Shown here: piece by piece, positions 26,717-37,900 of the stretch
Layout of the letters: the number at the start of each line of letters is the position of its first letter
How positions within the stretch are numbered: position 1 is the stretch's first letter
Origin: Nostoc sp. 'Lobaria pulmonaria (5183) cyanobiont'
Lineage (GTDB): Bacteria > Cyanobacteriota > Cyanobacteriia > Cyanobacteriales > Nostocaceae
Direction: 5' to 3'
Assembly: GCF_002949795.1 (NCBI RefSeq)
Contig: NZ_CP026692.1
Location: forward strand, 310,001 to 374,000
DNA length: 64,000 nucleotides
Notes under the pieces: model-generated
Database searches by the model: none
Seen by the model: the letters and a program-made list of their open reading frames with translations, nothing else
Told to the model about the DNA's origin: nothing
Made by a program: the position numbers and the translations under genes

Positions 26717-29700
26717 ATGGATAGCAAAACAGATGATATTATTAAACGACGCTCTAAGCTCTCACCTGCTAAACAAGCAATTTTAGAAAAGCGCTTACAG
26801 GGTGAGAGTGAGCCTGATATTCAACAAATAGTTATTCCTCGCCGCACTCAAAAAAGTCCAATTACTCTGTCTGCACCCCAGCAGCGATTATGGTTTCTCC
26901 AACAGTTAGAACCCCAAAGTTCTATTTACAACGAATTTGCGTGTATACAATTAAAAGGTGTTCTGAATTGTGCAGCATTAGAGAAAAGTTTTAATGAGAT
27001 TGTAAAACGTCATGAATCTCTGCGTACTTCTTTTGAAACTTTGGATGATCAACCAGTTCAAGTAATTCATCCCACCTTGAGTGTAGAATTGCAAGTGGTG
27101 AATTTAAGCAACTTACCGCAAGCATTGCAGGAGGCTGAAGTTGAGCAGCTATCTGCTGAAATTGCTCGAAAGCCTTTTGACTTAGCATTCAGTCCATTGC
27201 TGCGAGTGATGTTATTGCAGACTAGTGAACAAGAAAATTTATTGTTGTTAGTTGTTCACCACATTGTCTGTGATGGCTGGTCGATACAAGTGCTTAACCA
27301 AGAATTAGCAGTATTATATGAAGCTTTCTCTGCTGGAAAATCTTCCCCACTTTTAGAACTGTCCATTCAATACCCAGACTATTCTATTTGGCAGCATCAG
27401 TGGTTGCAAGGTGAACGAGAAAAAACTCAACTTTCTTATTGGAAGCAGCAATTGGCAGATGCTCCAACCACTTTGTCCCTGCCAATAGACCGTCAGCGAC
27501 CTCCAGTACAAAGTTTCAAAGGAGCAGCTAGATTTTTCAAGCTATCATCACACTTGAGTGATATGGTGAGGTCTTTGAGCAGACAGCAGGGAGTCACCCT
27601 GTTTATGACTTTGTTAGCGGTATTTCAAGCACAATTGTACTGCTATACAAGTCAAGAAGACATCTGCATTGGCTCTCCAGTTGCTAATCGGAACCATACT
27701 GGTATTGAAGGGTTAATCGGTTTTTTTGTCAATACTCTTGTGTTTCGTACTGACCTTTCTGGAAACCCAAGCTTTTTAGAATTACTTGGTCGAGTACGCG
27801 AAGTATGCATAGGAGCTTATACTCATGCAGACCTGCCTTTTGAGCGATTAGTGGAAGAACTACACCCTGAGCGAAATCTCAGTCATACGCCGCTGTTTCA
27901 AGTAACCTTTGCTTTGCAGGAAGATACTAAAAAAGATTTGGTGCTACCTAATCTGACTCTAAAGTGGCTTCACAACAATAGTGAAACAGCAAAATTTGAT
28001 TTAACACTATATGTAGTAGATTCAAAGCCAGAACTTTGGGGATGGTGGGAGTACAATACAGACTTATTTGATGCTGGAACTATTGAAAGAATGGTAGGGC
28101 ATTTTACTAATTTGCTTGAGGGTATTGTTACCCAACCGGAAAATCGTTTGTCGGAGTTACCGCTATTAACTGAACCTGAGCGTCAGACTCTTTTAGTTGA
28201 CTGGAATGATACAACTACTGATTTTCCCCAGGATAAATGTATCCATGAATTGTTTGAAGCGCAGGTAGCAAGAACGCCTGATGCTGTAGCAGTAGTGTTT
28301 GAAGACCAACAGTTAAGCTATCGGGAACTAAATCAACGAGCTAACCAATTAGCGCATTACTTACAAAAGCAAGGAGTCAAACCAGAAGTATTGGTGGGGA
28401 TTTGTGTAGAGCGATCGCTAGATATAGTCATCGGACTATTAGCCATCCTTAAAGCCGGTGGTGCATACATTCCACTAGACCCTAGCTATCCTCAAGAGCG
28501 ATTGGCATTTATATTAGAAAATGCCCAAATATCAGTGCTGCTAACTCAAACTTCCCTTGTTGAAGCAATCCCACAACAGAAATCTCAAGTTGTTTGTTTA
28601 GATGCACATTGGTATTATATTGCTCAACAAAGCAAAGAAAATTTATTCTCGGAAGTCACTCCTGATAACCTAGCTTATGTGATTTATACCTCTGGTTCCA
28701 CAGGCAGACCAAAAGGTGTAATGATTAAACACGCTAGCACAGTTGCAATGTTGGATTGGGCAAATAAAACCTTTGAGATTGAAGCTAAAAAAGGAGTTTT
28801 GGCATCAACCTCAATTTGCTTTGACCTTTCGGTGTTTGAGATATTTGTTCCTTTGTGTTGCGGTGGTAAAGTGATTTTAATCGAGAATGCACTATATTTA
28901 CCAACCTTGTCAACATCTGAGAATGTAACCTTAATTAATACCGTCCCAAGTGTGATTTCACAGTTACTAAGAAATGGCTGCATTCCCACTTCAGTGAAAA
29001 CTGTAAATATTGCAGGTGAACCACTCTATAATCAACTCGTACAAGAACTTTATCGGCAGGAGAATATACAACAAGTTTTTAACTTGTATGGTCCTTCGGA
29101 AGATACAACTTATTCAACCTCTGCCTGGATACAAAAAGGTAGTAGCAACACACCATCTATTGGTCGTCCAATTCACAATACACAGATTTATTTATTAGAT
29201 AAAAATTGCCAACCTGTTCCTGTAGGTGTACCTGGGATGTTGTATCTTGGTGGTGCAGGTTTAGCCCGTGGTTATTTAAATAAACCTGAACTGACTGCGA
29301 ATAAATTTATTCCCAATCCCTACACAAACCAGCCAGGAGAAAGGTTATATAAAACAGGAGATCAGGCACGCTATTTACCAAATGGAGAAATAGAGTACAT
29401 TGGTCGTATTGACTATCAAGTAAAAGTTCGTGGTTTCCGCATTGAATTGGGAGAAATTGAAGCACTTATCCACCAATACCCAGCAGTTAAAGAAACTGTA
29501 GTTGTTGTAAGTGAAGATTCGGGAGATTCTAAACGTTTAGTCGCTTATGTAGTTCCTCAAACAGAACAAACACTGACAATTTCTAAGCTACGCGATTTCT
29601 TAGAGTCAAAGTTGCCAAGCTATATGATACCAGGGACTTTTATCATATTAGAGGCGCTCCCACTTACACCTAATGGTAAGCTTGACCGGAAAGCGCTACC

Positions 29701-32700
29701 AATTCCTGAATTAACACAGATATCATCATCGAATATTATTCTTCCTACCACACCAATAGAGAATTTATTAGCAGGTATTTGGGCAAAAATACTTGGTATT
29801 GAAAAAGTAGGTATTGATAACAATTTCTTTGAATTAGGTGGTCACTCATTAATCGCCACTCGCGTGATGTCCCAAATTCGCCAAGTATTTCAAATAGAAC
29901 TGCCTTTACGTTGTTTATTTGAAAAACCGACAATCGCAGAGTTAGCCAAAGAAATTGAAACAACCAACAAAGCAGGCTTAGGAATTGAAACAACAAAGAT
30001 TGAGCCGATAGTGCGATCGCCACAATTACCGCTATCATTTGCTCAACAGAGGTTATGGTTCCTAGCTCAATTAGAACCAGACAGTTCATTCTACAACATA
30101 CCTGCGGCTGTTCGCCTGAAAGGAGAATTGAACATCAAGGCGTTACAACAAAGTTTAAACGAAATTCTACGCCGCCACGAAGCATTGAGAACCAATTTCC
30201 AGACAGTTGAAGGGCAAGCAATAGCTGTGATCTCTGAAGTAAAGCCCTTAAGATTACCAACAATCGATATTAGCGAACTCCCTTTAGCTCAACAAGAAGT
30301 TGAAATCAGGCAACAAGCTGCACAAGAGGCACAACAGCCCTTTGACATCAGCAGCGATTATTTACTGAGAGTAAAACTATTACGTCTGGATGAACAAGAA
30401 CACATTGTACTACTGACAATGCACCACATTGCTTCTGACGGTTGGTCAGTTGGCGTACTAGTGCAAGAGTTAGCAACACTTTATCCATCCTTCTGTAATC
30501 ATCAACCCTCACCATTACCTGAACTACCAATACAGTATGTAGACTTCGCCGCTTGGCAACGACAATGGTTAGAGGCAGAAGTATTACAATCGCAGATATC
30601 CTATTGGCGACAACAGTTAGAAGATGCACCCAAAGTATTAGAGTTACCCACTGATTACCTCAGACCAGCAATTGGGACATTTCGAGGTGCAACCTATTCA
30701 TTTGAGCTATCATATGAACTGTCTGTAGCCCTGAATAAATTGAGCCAGCAGCAGGGAAGTACCTTATTTATGACGCTGTTAGCAGCTTTCCAAACACTGC
30801 TATGGCGTTACACAGGGCAAGAAGATATTGTGGTTGGTTCACCTATCGCCAATCGCAACCGAGCAGAGATAGAAGGGTTAATTGGATTTTTTGTCAATAC
30901 TTTGGTGCTGAGAACTAACTTGACAGGTAATCCTAGCTTCGAGGAACTACTCAAACGAGTGCGGGAAGTCGCATTAGGAGCTTATGCTCATCAAGATTTG
31001 CCGTTTGAGTTGTTAGTTGAACAACTACAACCACAGCGAGATTTAAGCCATACACCACTGTTTCAAGTGATGTTTGTGCTTCAGAATGCACCGATGTCTG
31101 CCTTGGAGTTGCCTGATTTGACTTTGAGTCCTGTAGAAAGTGATAGCAATACTGCTAAGTTTGATTTGACTCTTTACATGAGTGAAACCGAGTCAGGATT
31201 AGTTGGTAATTTAGAATATAATACTGATTTATTTGCGGAAAATTCCATACAAAGAATGGCGGCTCATTTGCAAACGTTGCTGTCTGGAATTGTGACAAAT
31301 CCACAAGCAAGTTTGTCGGAATTATCACTGCTAACCCAAACTGAGAAACACCAATTACTCCAAGAGTGGAATGATACAGAAGTTGAATATCCTCAACAGC
31401 TATGCATCCATGAATTGTTTGAAGTACAGGTACAAAAAACACCTGATGCTGTAGCAGTTGTGTTTGAAGATGAACAGCTAACTTATTGGGAACTGAATAC
31501 TAGAGCAAATCAATTGGCGCATTACCTGCAACAACTGGGAGTAAAACCAGAGGTATTAGTGGGGATTTGTGTAGAGCGATCGCTTTACATGATAATCGGA
31601 CTATTAGCCATTCTCAAAGCAGGTGGAGCATATGTACCACTAGATCCTAGCTATCCCAAAAAACGCTTGGCTTATATGTTAGAAGACTCTCGACCAGGTC
31701 TATTGTTAACACAACAGCACTTAGTAGAAAATTTACCAACAAATCAAGCTCAAGTAATTTGTATCGATAGCGACTGGCAATTAATCGCTGATGAAAACAG
31801 AGAAAATCCTGGGTGTAACATCACAGTTGATAACCTTGCTTACGTCATTTACACTTCAGGTTCCACAGGAAAACCGAAAGGTGCAATCAACACCCATCAA
31901 GGAATCTGCAATCGCTTACTGTGGATGCAAGATGCCTACCAATTAACCGCAGCAGATTGTGTGTTGCATAAGACACCCTTCAGTTTTGACGTATCTGTGT
32001 GGGAATTTTTCTGGACGTTGATGACAGGTGCGCGGTTAGTAGTAGCTCAACCAGAAGGTCATCGAGATCCCAGCTACATAGTTAACTTGATTCTACAGCA
32101 GCAAATTACGACCTTACATTTTGTCCCATCAATGTTGCAAGCATTCCTGTCAGCAGAAGGATTAGAAAAATGTCAGTCTTTGGTAAGAGTCATAGCCAGT
32201 GGTGAAGCATTACCAGTCCAACTACAACAGAGCTTCTTTAATCGACTTGATGCCCAACTGTATAATCTCTATGGACCAACAGAAGCGGCTGTAGATGTGA
32301 CTTTTTGGCAGTGTCAGGATAATTTGACCAACCAAACAACAGTTCCGATTGGGCGACCAATAGCAAATATTCAAATTTATCTACTTGATAAGTATTTTAA
32401 TCCTGTTGCTTTTGGTGTAGCAGGTGAAGTTTATATTGGTGGTGTGGGAGTAGGTAGGGGTTACTTAAACCGCCCCGACTTGACAGCAGAAAAATTTATC
32501 CCCAATCCTTTTAGTGATAAAGCAGCAGGGCGTCTTTACAAAACAGGAGATTTAGCACGCTATCTACCAACTGGAGAAATAGAATACATTGGTCGGATTG
32601 ACCACCAGGTGAAGATACGTGGTTTCCGCATTGAGTTGGGAGAAATTGAAGCGCTCATTACTAAACATCCCGCAGTCCGAGAAACTGTAGTTGCAGTTTA

Positions 32701-34615
32701 TTGTTCACAAGCAGATTCTCAACAAATAGTCGCCTATATAGTCCCACAAAAAGAGCAAACACTAGTAATTCCCAAACTACGTAGCTTCCTTGAGTCAAAG
32801 TTACCAAACTACATGATACCAGCAACTTTTGCCACATTAGAAGCACTACCACTGACACCCAATGGTAAAGTTGACCGTAAGGCATTACCTGCACCTGATA
32901 CAGCACGTCCAGAACTAGAAAAAGCTTTCATCGCACCTCAGACGACCGCTGAAAAACAATTGGCTGTTATCTGGACACAAGTACTAGATTTGGAAAAAGT
33001 AGGTATAAACGACAACTTTTTTGAATTAGGAGGAGATTCTATCCTCATTCTTCAAATAGTATCCAAAGCAAACCTTGCGGGGCTGCACCTAACTCCTAAG
33101 CAATTATTTCAACACCAAACCATAGCAAAACTAGCTGCTGTAGCTGGCACAACTCAGAAAATTTCAGCACAACAAAACCTAATCACTGGTTCGCTAGAGT
33201 TAACACCTATTGAGCATTGGTTTTTTGAACAAGAGCAACCAGAACCACACCACTGGAATCAAGCGGTAATGCTAGAAGTCAAACAGCGCATTAACCCTGT
33301 AGCTTTAGAAAAGGTAGCAGAAGATTTACAAAAGCATCATGATGCTCTACGTTCGCGATTTATAAAAAAGGAATTAGGTCTTCAAGCGATTATAGTCAGT
33401 CCTGACAATGTAATACCAACAACATATTTAGACTTGTCAGCACTACCAAAAGATCAACAAGTGGCACAGATGGAAATAATGTCAGATCAGCTACAAGCCA
33501 GCTTGAACTTGACACAAGGACCATTATTCCGAGTTGCTATTTTTGACTTGGATGCAAATCAACCAAGTCGTTTACTTTGGGTGATTCATCACTTAGTTGT
33601 TGATGGAGTTTCTTGGCGAATTTTGATTGAAGATTTTCAAACAGCTTACGAGCAAATTTGTCAAAACAAAGCACTACAACTGCCACCGAAAACAACTTCT
33701 CTCCAGCAGTGGTCTAGTTATCTACAAGAGTATGCACAATCGTCTGCATTGCGTTCGGAGCTAGAATACTGGCTGACAATAGAGCAGCAACCTGTTAAGC
33801 CTATACCCATAGATTTTAGCTATGAGAACAATCTAGAAGAATCTGCTTGTACTTTGACTGTATCGCTGACTGCGGAAGAAACTCAAGTTTTATTGCAACA
33901 TGTACCAGCAGTTTATCAGACGCAAATTAATGATGTGTTGTTAACTGCACTTGTGCAAACATTTAGCCAATGGACAGGAGAAACTTCATTACTAATTGAC
34001 TTAGAAGGGCATGGTCGAGAAGAACTGTTCGAGGATATAGATTTATCGAGGACGGTGGGTTGGTTCACAACTATCTTCCCGGTACATCTGAGTCTCAATA
34101 GTGCTTTCGACTCACCAGGAAAAGCCCTCAAATCAATTAAAGAGCAGCTCAGGGCGATTCCAAATCGAGGTATTGGTTATGGAGTGTTGCGCTATCTCAG
34201 TGAAGATATGGAAATTAGCCAACGATTCAGTCGTTTGCCAAAAGCGGAAGTGGTTTTTAATTATCTAGGACAGTTTGACCAAGTTTTACCACAATCGTCT
34301 TTATTTGGCTTTGCTACCGAATCGACCGGTCCGAGTAATAGTTTGCAAAGCAAACGAAATCACTTGCTGGAAGTTAACGGTGGTATTTCTCAAGGACGTC
34401 TGCAAATAAACTGGACTTACAGCAATCAGTTGCATAGTCAAACCACAGTTGAAACTCTTGCTCAAAGCTTTATTGAGGCATTGCGAGTACTGATTACTCA
34501 TTGCCAATCTCCTGATGCAGGAGGCTTTACCCCTTCCGATTTCGCTGAGTTTCAGCAAAGCCAATGGGAGCAATCCGATCTTGATGCCATCACAGCTGTC
34601 ATCGGAAATATTTGA
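26717..34615 (+). CDS. NRPS: C-A(Ala)-PCP-C-A(Ser)-PCP-E
   Basis: This 2632-residue dimodular synthetase ends in an epimerase. Module 1: C (VVHHIVCDGWS near 181), A with TSGSTGRPKG near 655 and pocket code DLFNNALTYK (Ala), PCP (ELGGHSLIATRV near 1041). Module 2: C (MHHIASDGWS near 1236), A with TSGSTGKPKG near 1713 and code DVWHISLVDK (Ser), PCP (ELGGDSILILQI near 2105). The C-terminal epimerization domain has IHHLVVDGVSW near 2290 and the VVFNYLGQFD block, so D-Ser is expected. It should accept the polyketide intermediate of the 17.3-kb gene. Two stretches are nearly identical to the gene at 55.5 kb (see repeat entries). An AT-rich spacer of 44 bases precedes ATG 26717. Confidence 0.93.
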   Translation: MDSKTDDIIKRRSKLSPAKQAILEKRLQGESEPDIQQIVIPRRTQKSPITLSAPQQRLWFLQQLEPQSSIYNEFACIQLKGVLNCAALEKSFNEIVKRHESLRTSFETLDDQPVQVIHPTLSVELQVVNLSNLPQALQEAEVEQLSAEIARKPFDLAFSPLLRVMLLQTSEQENLLLLVVHHIVCDGWSIQVLNQELAVLYEAFSAGKSSPLLELSIQYPDYSIWQHQWLQGEREKTQLSYWKQQLADAPTTLSLPIDRQRPPVQSFKGAARFFKLSSHLSDMVRSLSRQQGVTLFMTLLAVFQAQLYCYTSQEDICIGSPVANRNHTGIEGLIGFFVNTLVFRTDLSGNPSFLELLGRVREVCIGAYTHADLPFERLVEELHPERNLSHTPLFQVTFALQEDTKKDLVLPNLTLKWLHNNSETAKFDLTLYVVDSKPELWGWWEYNTDLFDAGTIERMVGHFTNLLEGIVTQPENRLSELPLLTEPERQTLLVDWNDTTTDFPQDKCIHELFEAQVARTPDAVAVVFEDQQLSYRELNQRANQLAHYLQKQGVKPEVLVGICVERSLDIVIGLLAILKAGGAYIPLDPSYPQERLAFILENAQISVLLTQTSLVEAIPQQKSQVVCLDAHWYYIAQQSKENLFSEVTPDNLAYVIYTSGSTGRPKGVMIKHASTVAMLDWANKTFEIEAKKGVLASTSICFDLSVFEIFVPLCCGGKVILIENALYLPTLSTSENVTLINTVPSVISQLLRNGCIPTSVKTVNIAGEPLYNQLVQELYRQENIQQVFNLYGPSEDTTYSTSAWIQKGSSNTPSIGRPIHNTQIYLLDKNCQPVPVGVPGMLYLGGAGLARGYLNKPELTANKFIPNPYTNQPGERLYKTGDQARYLPNGEIEYIGRIDYQVKVRGFRIELGEIEALIHQYPAVKETVVVVSEDSGDSKRLVAYVVPQTEQTLTISKLRDFLESKLPSYMIPGTFIILEALPLTPNGKLDRKALPIPELTQISSSNIILPTTPIENLLAGIWAKILGIEKVGIDNNFFELGGHSLIATRVMSQIRQVFQIELPLRCLFEKPTIAELAKEIETTNKAGLGIETTKIEPIVRSPQLPLSFAQQRLWFLAQLEPDSSFYNIPAAVRLKGELNIKALQQSLNEILRRHEALRTNFQTVEGQAIAVISEVKPLRLPTIDISELPLAQQEVEIRQQAAQEAQQPFDISSDYLLRVKLLRLDEQEHIVLLTMHHIASDGWSVGVLVQELATLYPSFCNHQPSPLPELPIQYVDFAAWQRQWLEAEVLQSQISYWRQQLEDAPKVLELPTDYLRPAIGTFRGATYSFELSYELSVALNKLSQQQGSTLFMTLLAAFQTLLWRYTGQEDIVVGSPIANRNRAEIEGLIGFFVNTLVLRTNLTGNPSFEELLKRVREVALGAYAHQDLPFELLVEQLQPQRDLSHTPLFQVMFVLQNAPMSALELPDLTLSPVESDSNTAKFDLTLYMSETESGLVGNLEYNTDLFAENSIQRMAAHLQTLLSGIVTNPQASLSELSLLTQTEKHQLLQEWNDTEVEYPQQLCIHELFEVQVQKTPDAVAVVFEDEQLTYWELNTRANQLAHYLQQLGVKPEVLVGICVERSLYMIIGLLAILKAGGAYVPLDPSYPKKRLAYMLEDSRPGLLLTQQHLVENLPTNQAQVICIDSDWQLIADENRENPGCNITVDNLAYVIYTSGSTGKPKGAINTHQGICNRLLWMQDAYQLTAADCVLHKTPFSFDVSVWEFFWTLMTGARLVVAQPEGHRDPSYIVNLILQQQITTLHFVPSMLQAFLSAEGLEKCQSLVRVIASGEALPVQLQQSFFNRLDAQLYNLYGPTEAAVDVTFWQCQDNLTNQTTVPIGRPIANIQIYLLDKYFNPVAFGVAGEVYIGGVGVGRGYLNRPDLTAEKFIPNPFSDKAAGRLYKTGDLARYLPTGEIEYIGRIDHQVKIRGFRIELGEIEALITKHPAVRETVVAVYCSQADSQQIVAYIVPQKEQTLVIPKLRSFLESKLPNYMIPATFATLEALPLTPNGKVDRKALPAPDTARPELEKAFIAPQTTAEKQLAVIWTQVLDLEKVGINDNFFELGGDSILILQIVSKANLAGLHLTPKQLFQHQTIAKLAAVAGTTQKISAQQNLITGSLELTPIEHWFFEQEQPEPHHWNQAVMLEVKQRINPVALEKVAEDLQKHHDALRSRFIKKELGLQAIIVSPDNVIPTTYLDLSALPKDQQVAQMEIMSDQLQASLNLTQGPLFRVAIFDLDANQPSRLLWVIHHLVVDGVSWRILIEDFQTAYEQICQNKALQLPPKTTSLQQWSSYLQEYAQSSALRSELEYWLTIEQQPVKPIPIDFSYENNLEESACTLTVSLTAEETQVLLQHVPAVYQTQINDVLLTALVQTFSQWTGETSLLIDLEGHGREELFEDIDLSRTVGWFTTIFPVHLSLNSAFDSPGKALKSIKEQLRAIPNRGIGYGVLRYLSEDMEISQRFSRLPKAEVVFNYLGQFDQVLPQSSLFGFATESTGPSNSLQSKRNHLLEVNGGISQGRLQINWTYSNQLHSQTTVETLAQSFIEALRVLITHCQSPDAGGFTPSDFAEFQQSQWEQSDLDAITAVIGNI
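29744..31611 (+). repeat. Near-identical repeat R1, copy 1 (PCP-C-A start)
   Basis: This covers PCP1, the whole C domain and the beginning of A in module 2 of this NRPS. It equals 58580-60447 at an offset of exactly 28,836 bases. I noticed only a handful of substitutions, clustered in the first 150 bases, over 1,868 bp. Identity starts at CCTACCACACCAATAGAG and ends at GACTATTAGCCAT. This level of identity between paralogous modules means recent duplication or gene conversion. Confidence 0.93.
31988..32472 (+). repeat. Identical repeat R2, copy 1 (Ser A-domain core)
   Basis: This 485-bp stretch inside the Ser adenylation domain shows no difference by eye from 57635-58119 (offset 25,647). It runs from the A4/pocket region (DVSVWEFFW) to the A7-side motif (VGVGRGYLN), that is, the part that sets substrate choice. 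Similarity is visibly lower just outside it. Confidence 0.93.
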
Positions 34616-34654
34616 CTTAATCATTTTTCTTTTGCTTCTAAAAAGGATTTAAAT

Positions 34655-34936
34655 ATGAAACTGAATGAGCAAAAAATATCACCAAAACAGATTTTGATTG
34701 AAGCAAAAAGAAAATTTTAACATGAAATTGCAGAGAAAGGAATGCAATTATTTACTCCGGCAATTCATACATTCTCTATAGAAGAAAAAATAGATTATCA
34801 AATTGCAACTATAATCAATAATTTTATAGAAGTAAGTAATGTTAATACTAATACCAATATTGAACTTGATTTTTTATTAGAAAAGTTCGGTGATAGTAAA
34901 TGCCATTACAGCAGCTACAGGAGATATTTGATATGA
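34655..34936 (+). pseudogene. Small ORF interrupted by an in-frame stop between two NRPS genes
   Basis: An AAAAAGG ribosome-like site precedes ATG 34655. Twenty-one codons (MKLNEQKISPKQILIEAKRK plus F) end at TAA 34718-34720. The same frame then continues without interruption as HEIAEKGMQLFTPAIHTFSI through IDYQIATIINNFIEVS to a stop at 34934-34936, overlapping the next NRPS start. Read through, it would be a protein of about 93 residues that I do not recognise. It may be a dead accessory gene, or the second half may be expressed from ATG 34742 (GAGAAAGG lies just upstream). Confidence 0.4.
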
Positions 34937-37900
34937 CGGTAAAAAACAAAAACATTGAAAATTTTTATCCCCTCTCGCCGATGCAGCAGGGCATTCTCTA
35001 TCATAGTCTTGCAGCCCCCAAATCTGGCAACTATTTTGAACAATTTAGCTGGACTCTCCAAGGAAAACTTAACATTCCAGCATTCCATCGCGCATGGCAC
35101 TATGTTGTAGAGCGCCATTCAATTCTGCGAACCTGTTTTGTTTGGGAAGGCTTAAAAGAACCAGTACAAGTTGTACATGGACAGGTAACTCTACCGTGGC
35201 AGGAGTATAATTGGCAGCATCTGTCTCCAGATGAACAACAACAAAAGTTAGAGGTTTTCTTGGAAAGCGATCGCTCTGGTGGCTTTGAACTGACGCAACC
35301 ACCATTGATGCGCTTCACACTGGTTCAACTTTCAGATACATCCTATAACTTTATCTGGAGTCATCATCATCTGTTACTGGATGGGTGGTCTGTTGCCCTA
35401 ATTTTTAAGGAAGTTCTTGCTTGTTATAAAGCTTTCAGCAACGGTGAAGACGTATACCTAGAACCTATTCGCTCTTATCGGGATTACATTGTCTGGCTAC
35501 AACAACAAAACCTATCCGAGGCTGAGACTTTCTGGCAACAGGCGCTCAAAGGTTTTACTGCTCCAACACAGCTGTGGACAGACCAAAAAGCTAGAAAATC
35601 ACTGACTCCAGAAGATGACTATACCCAACAGAAGATTCAACTTTCAGCAGTCACAACCGCAGCATTGCAATCTGTAGCACAGCAGCATCAACTAACGCTA
35701 AATACTCTGGTACAAGGAGCTTGGGCTTTGCTGTTAAGCCGCTACAGTGGTCAAGAAGATGTAGTTTTCGGGGCAGTAGGTTCTGGTCGTCCCGCAACTC
35801 TAGCTAAAGCCGAGTCTATGGTAGGGCTGTTTATCAACACACTACCGATTAGAGTAAAAATATCGTCCGAAGAATTTCTTTTACCTTGGCTGCAAAAAAT
35901 TCAAACTCAATTAGTTGAAGCGCGTCAATACGAATATAGTCCCTTAGTAAAAGTCCAGGGATGGAGTGAAGTTCCCAAAGGTCTTGCTCTGTTTGATAAT
36001 ATAGTAGTTTTTGAGAACTATCCTGTAGACGCTTCTGTACAACAGAGGGATGTCAATTTTAAGATAGAGGATTTTTCTAGCTTTGAAAGAACCAACTATC
36101 CTATAACCCTAACTGTGATTCCAGGTGAAAAGTTGTCGCTCCAGATTGCTTGCGATGATAGTGATCGCTTCGATACCATTACCCGAATTCTAGGACATTT
36201 GCAGACTTTGCTAGAGGGCATGGTTACAAATCCACAGCAGCGTTTGTCAGAGTTGCCATTATTGACGGAAGTTGAGCAGCATCAATTACTGCACGAGTGG
36301 AATAATACACAAACTGAGTATCCCCAGGATAGATGTATTCATGAATTATTTGAAGCCCAAGTAGAACGCACACCCGACGTGATCGCAGTCGTGTTTGAAG
36401 ACCAACAGTTAACCTATGGTGAACTAAATCAACGAGCTAACCAATTGGCGCATTACTTGCGATCGCTAGGAGTAAAACCAGAGGTATTAGTGGGGATTTG
36501 TGTAGAGCGATCGCTTTACATGATAATCGGATTATTAGCCATCCTCAAAGCAGGTGGTGCATACATACCACTAGACCCTAGTTATCCTAAAGAACGATTA
36601 GAATTTATACTAGAAGATACTCAAGCGCCAGTGTTGCTGACTCAAGCATCGCTCGTTGCGGCATTACCGCAACAAAATGCTCAAGTCGTTTGTTTAGATA
36701 TTAATTGGCACCTGATTGCCCAACAAAGGCAAGATAATTTATTCTGCCAACTAACAACTGATAACCTAGCATATACAATCTATACCTCTGGTTCCACAGG
36801 CAAACCAAAAGGCGTGCAAATACCCCACATTGCTCTGAGCAACTTCTTCTTTGCGATGCAGCAAAGTCCAGGTATTACTAAAGAAGATACCTTACTAGCA
36901 GTCACGACCTATTCCTTTGATATTGCCGCCTTAGAACTGTTCTTGCCAATCATTGTAGGTAGTCGCTTGGTAATTACTAGTCGGGAAGTAACCTGGGATG
37001 GAACACAACTATCAGCAATGTTAACTGATTCCCAAGCTACAGTTATGCAAGCCACACCAGCGACATGGCAGTTACTTTTGGCCGCAGGCTGGGATGGTAA
37101 TTATCAATTAAAAATTCTCTGTGGTGGTGAAGCCTTACCTGGACACCTAGCCAATCAATTACGGCAACGATGTCATTCTTTATGGAATATGTATGGACCG
37201 ACTGAAACCACTATTTGGTCGGCAGCTAGCTTAGTAGAAACCGTTAACAACACTGTACTAATTAGTCACCCAATTGCAAATACACAGCTTTATATCCTCG
37301 ACCAATATCATCAGTTAGTTCCTGTAGGTATACCAGGTGAATTGCATATAGGTGGCGAAGGACTGGCACGGGGGTATTTTCACCGTCCTGATTTGACAGC
37401 AGAGAAGTTTATTCCTCACCCTTTTAGCGAGCAGCCGTCTGCACGTCTGTACAAGACAGGAGATTTAGCACGCTATCTACCAAATGGAGATATTGAGTAC
37501 ATTAGTCGCATTGATAACCAAGTTAAGATACGCGGTTTCCGTATTGAGACTGGAGAAATTGAAGCCACATTAACTCAATATCCTACTATTAAAGAAGCTG
37601 TAGTTGTAGTCAGAGAAGATATGTCTGGAGACAAGCAGCTAGTAGCCTATGTAGTATCTGAACAGGAATTGACTCTTAAAATTAGTGAATTACGGAGTTT
37701 TCTCAGAGACAAAATACCTGATTATATGATACCCGCTGCCTTTGTATCAATGAAGGCTCTGCCATTAACACCTAATGGTAAAGTAGATCGACAATCACTG
37801 CCAATACCAGATAATCTTCGTCCACAGTTAGAAACCACCTACATCAAGCCACAAAATGATTTAGAAACATCTATTGCGATGGTTTGGCAGAAGACACTGA

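Noticed and set aside
28684..31442. Antisense frames of 90-115 codons inside the NRPS genes
   Set aside because: They mirror conserved NRPS motifs on the opposite strand, recur in both R1 copies and have no ribosome sites or protein-like composition.
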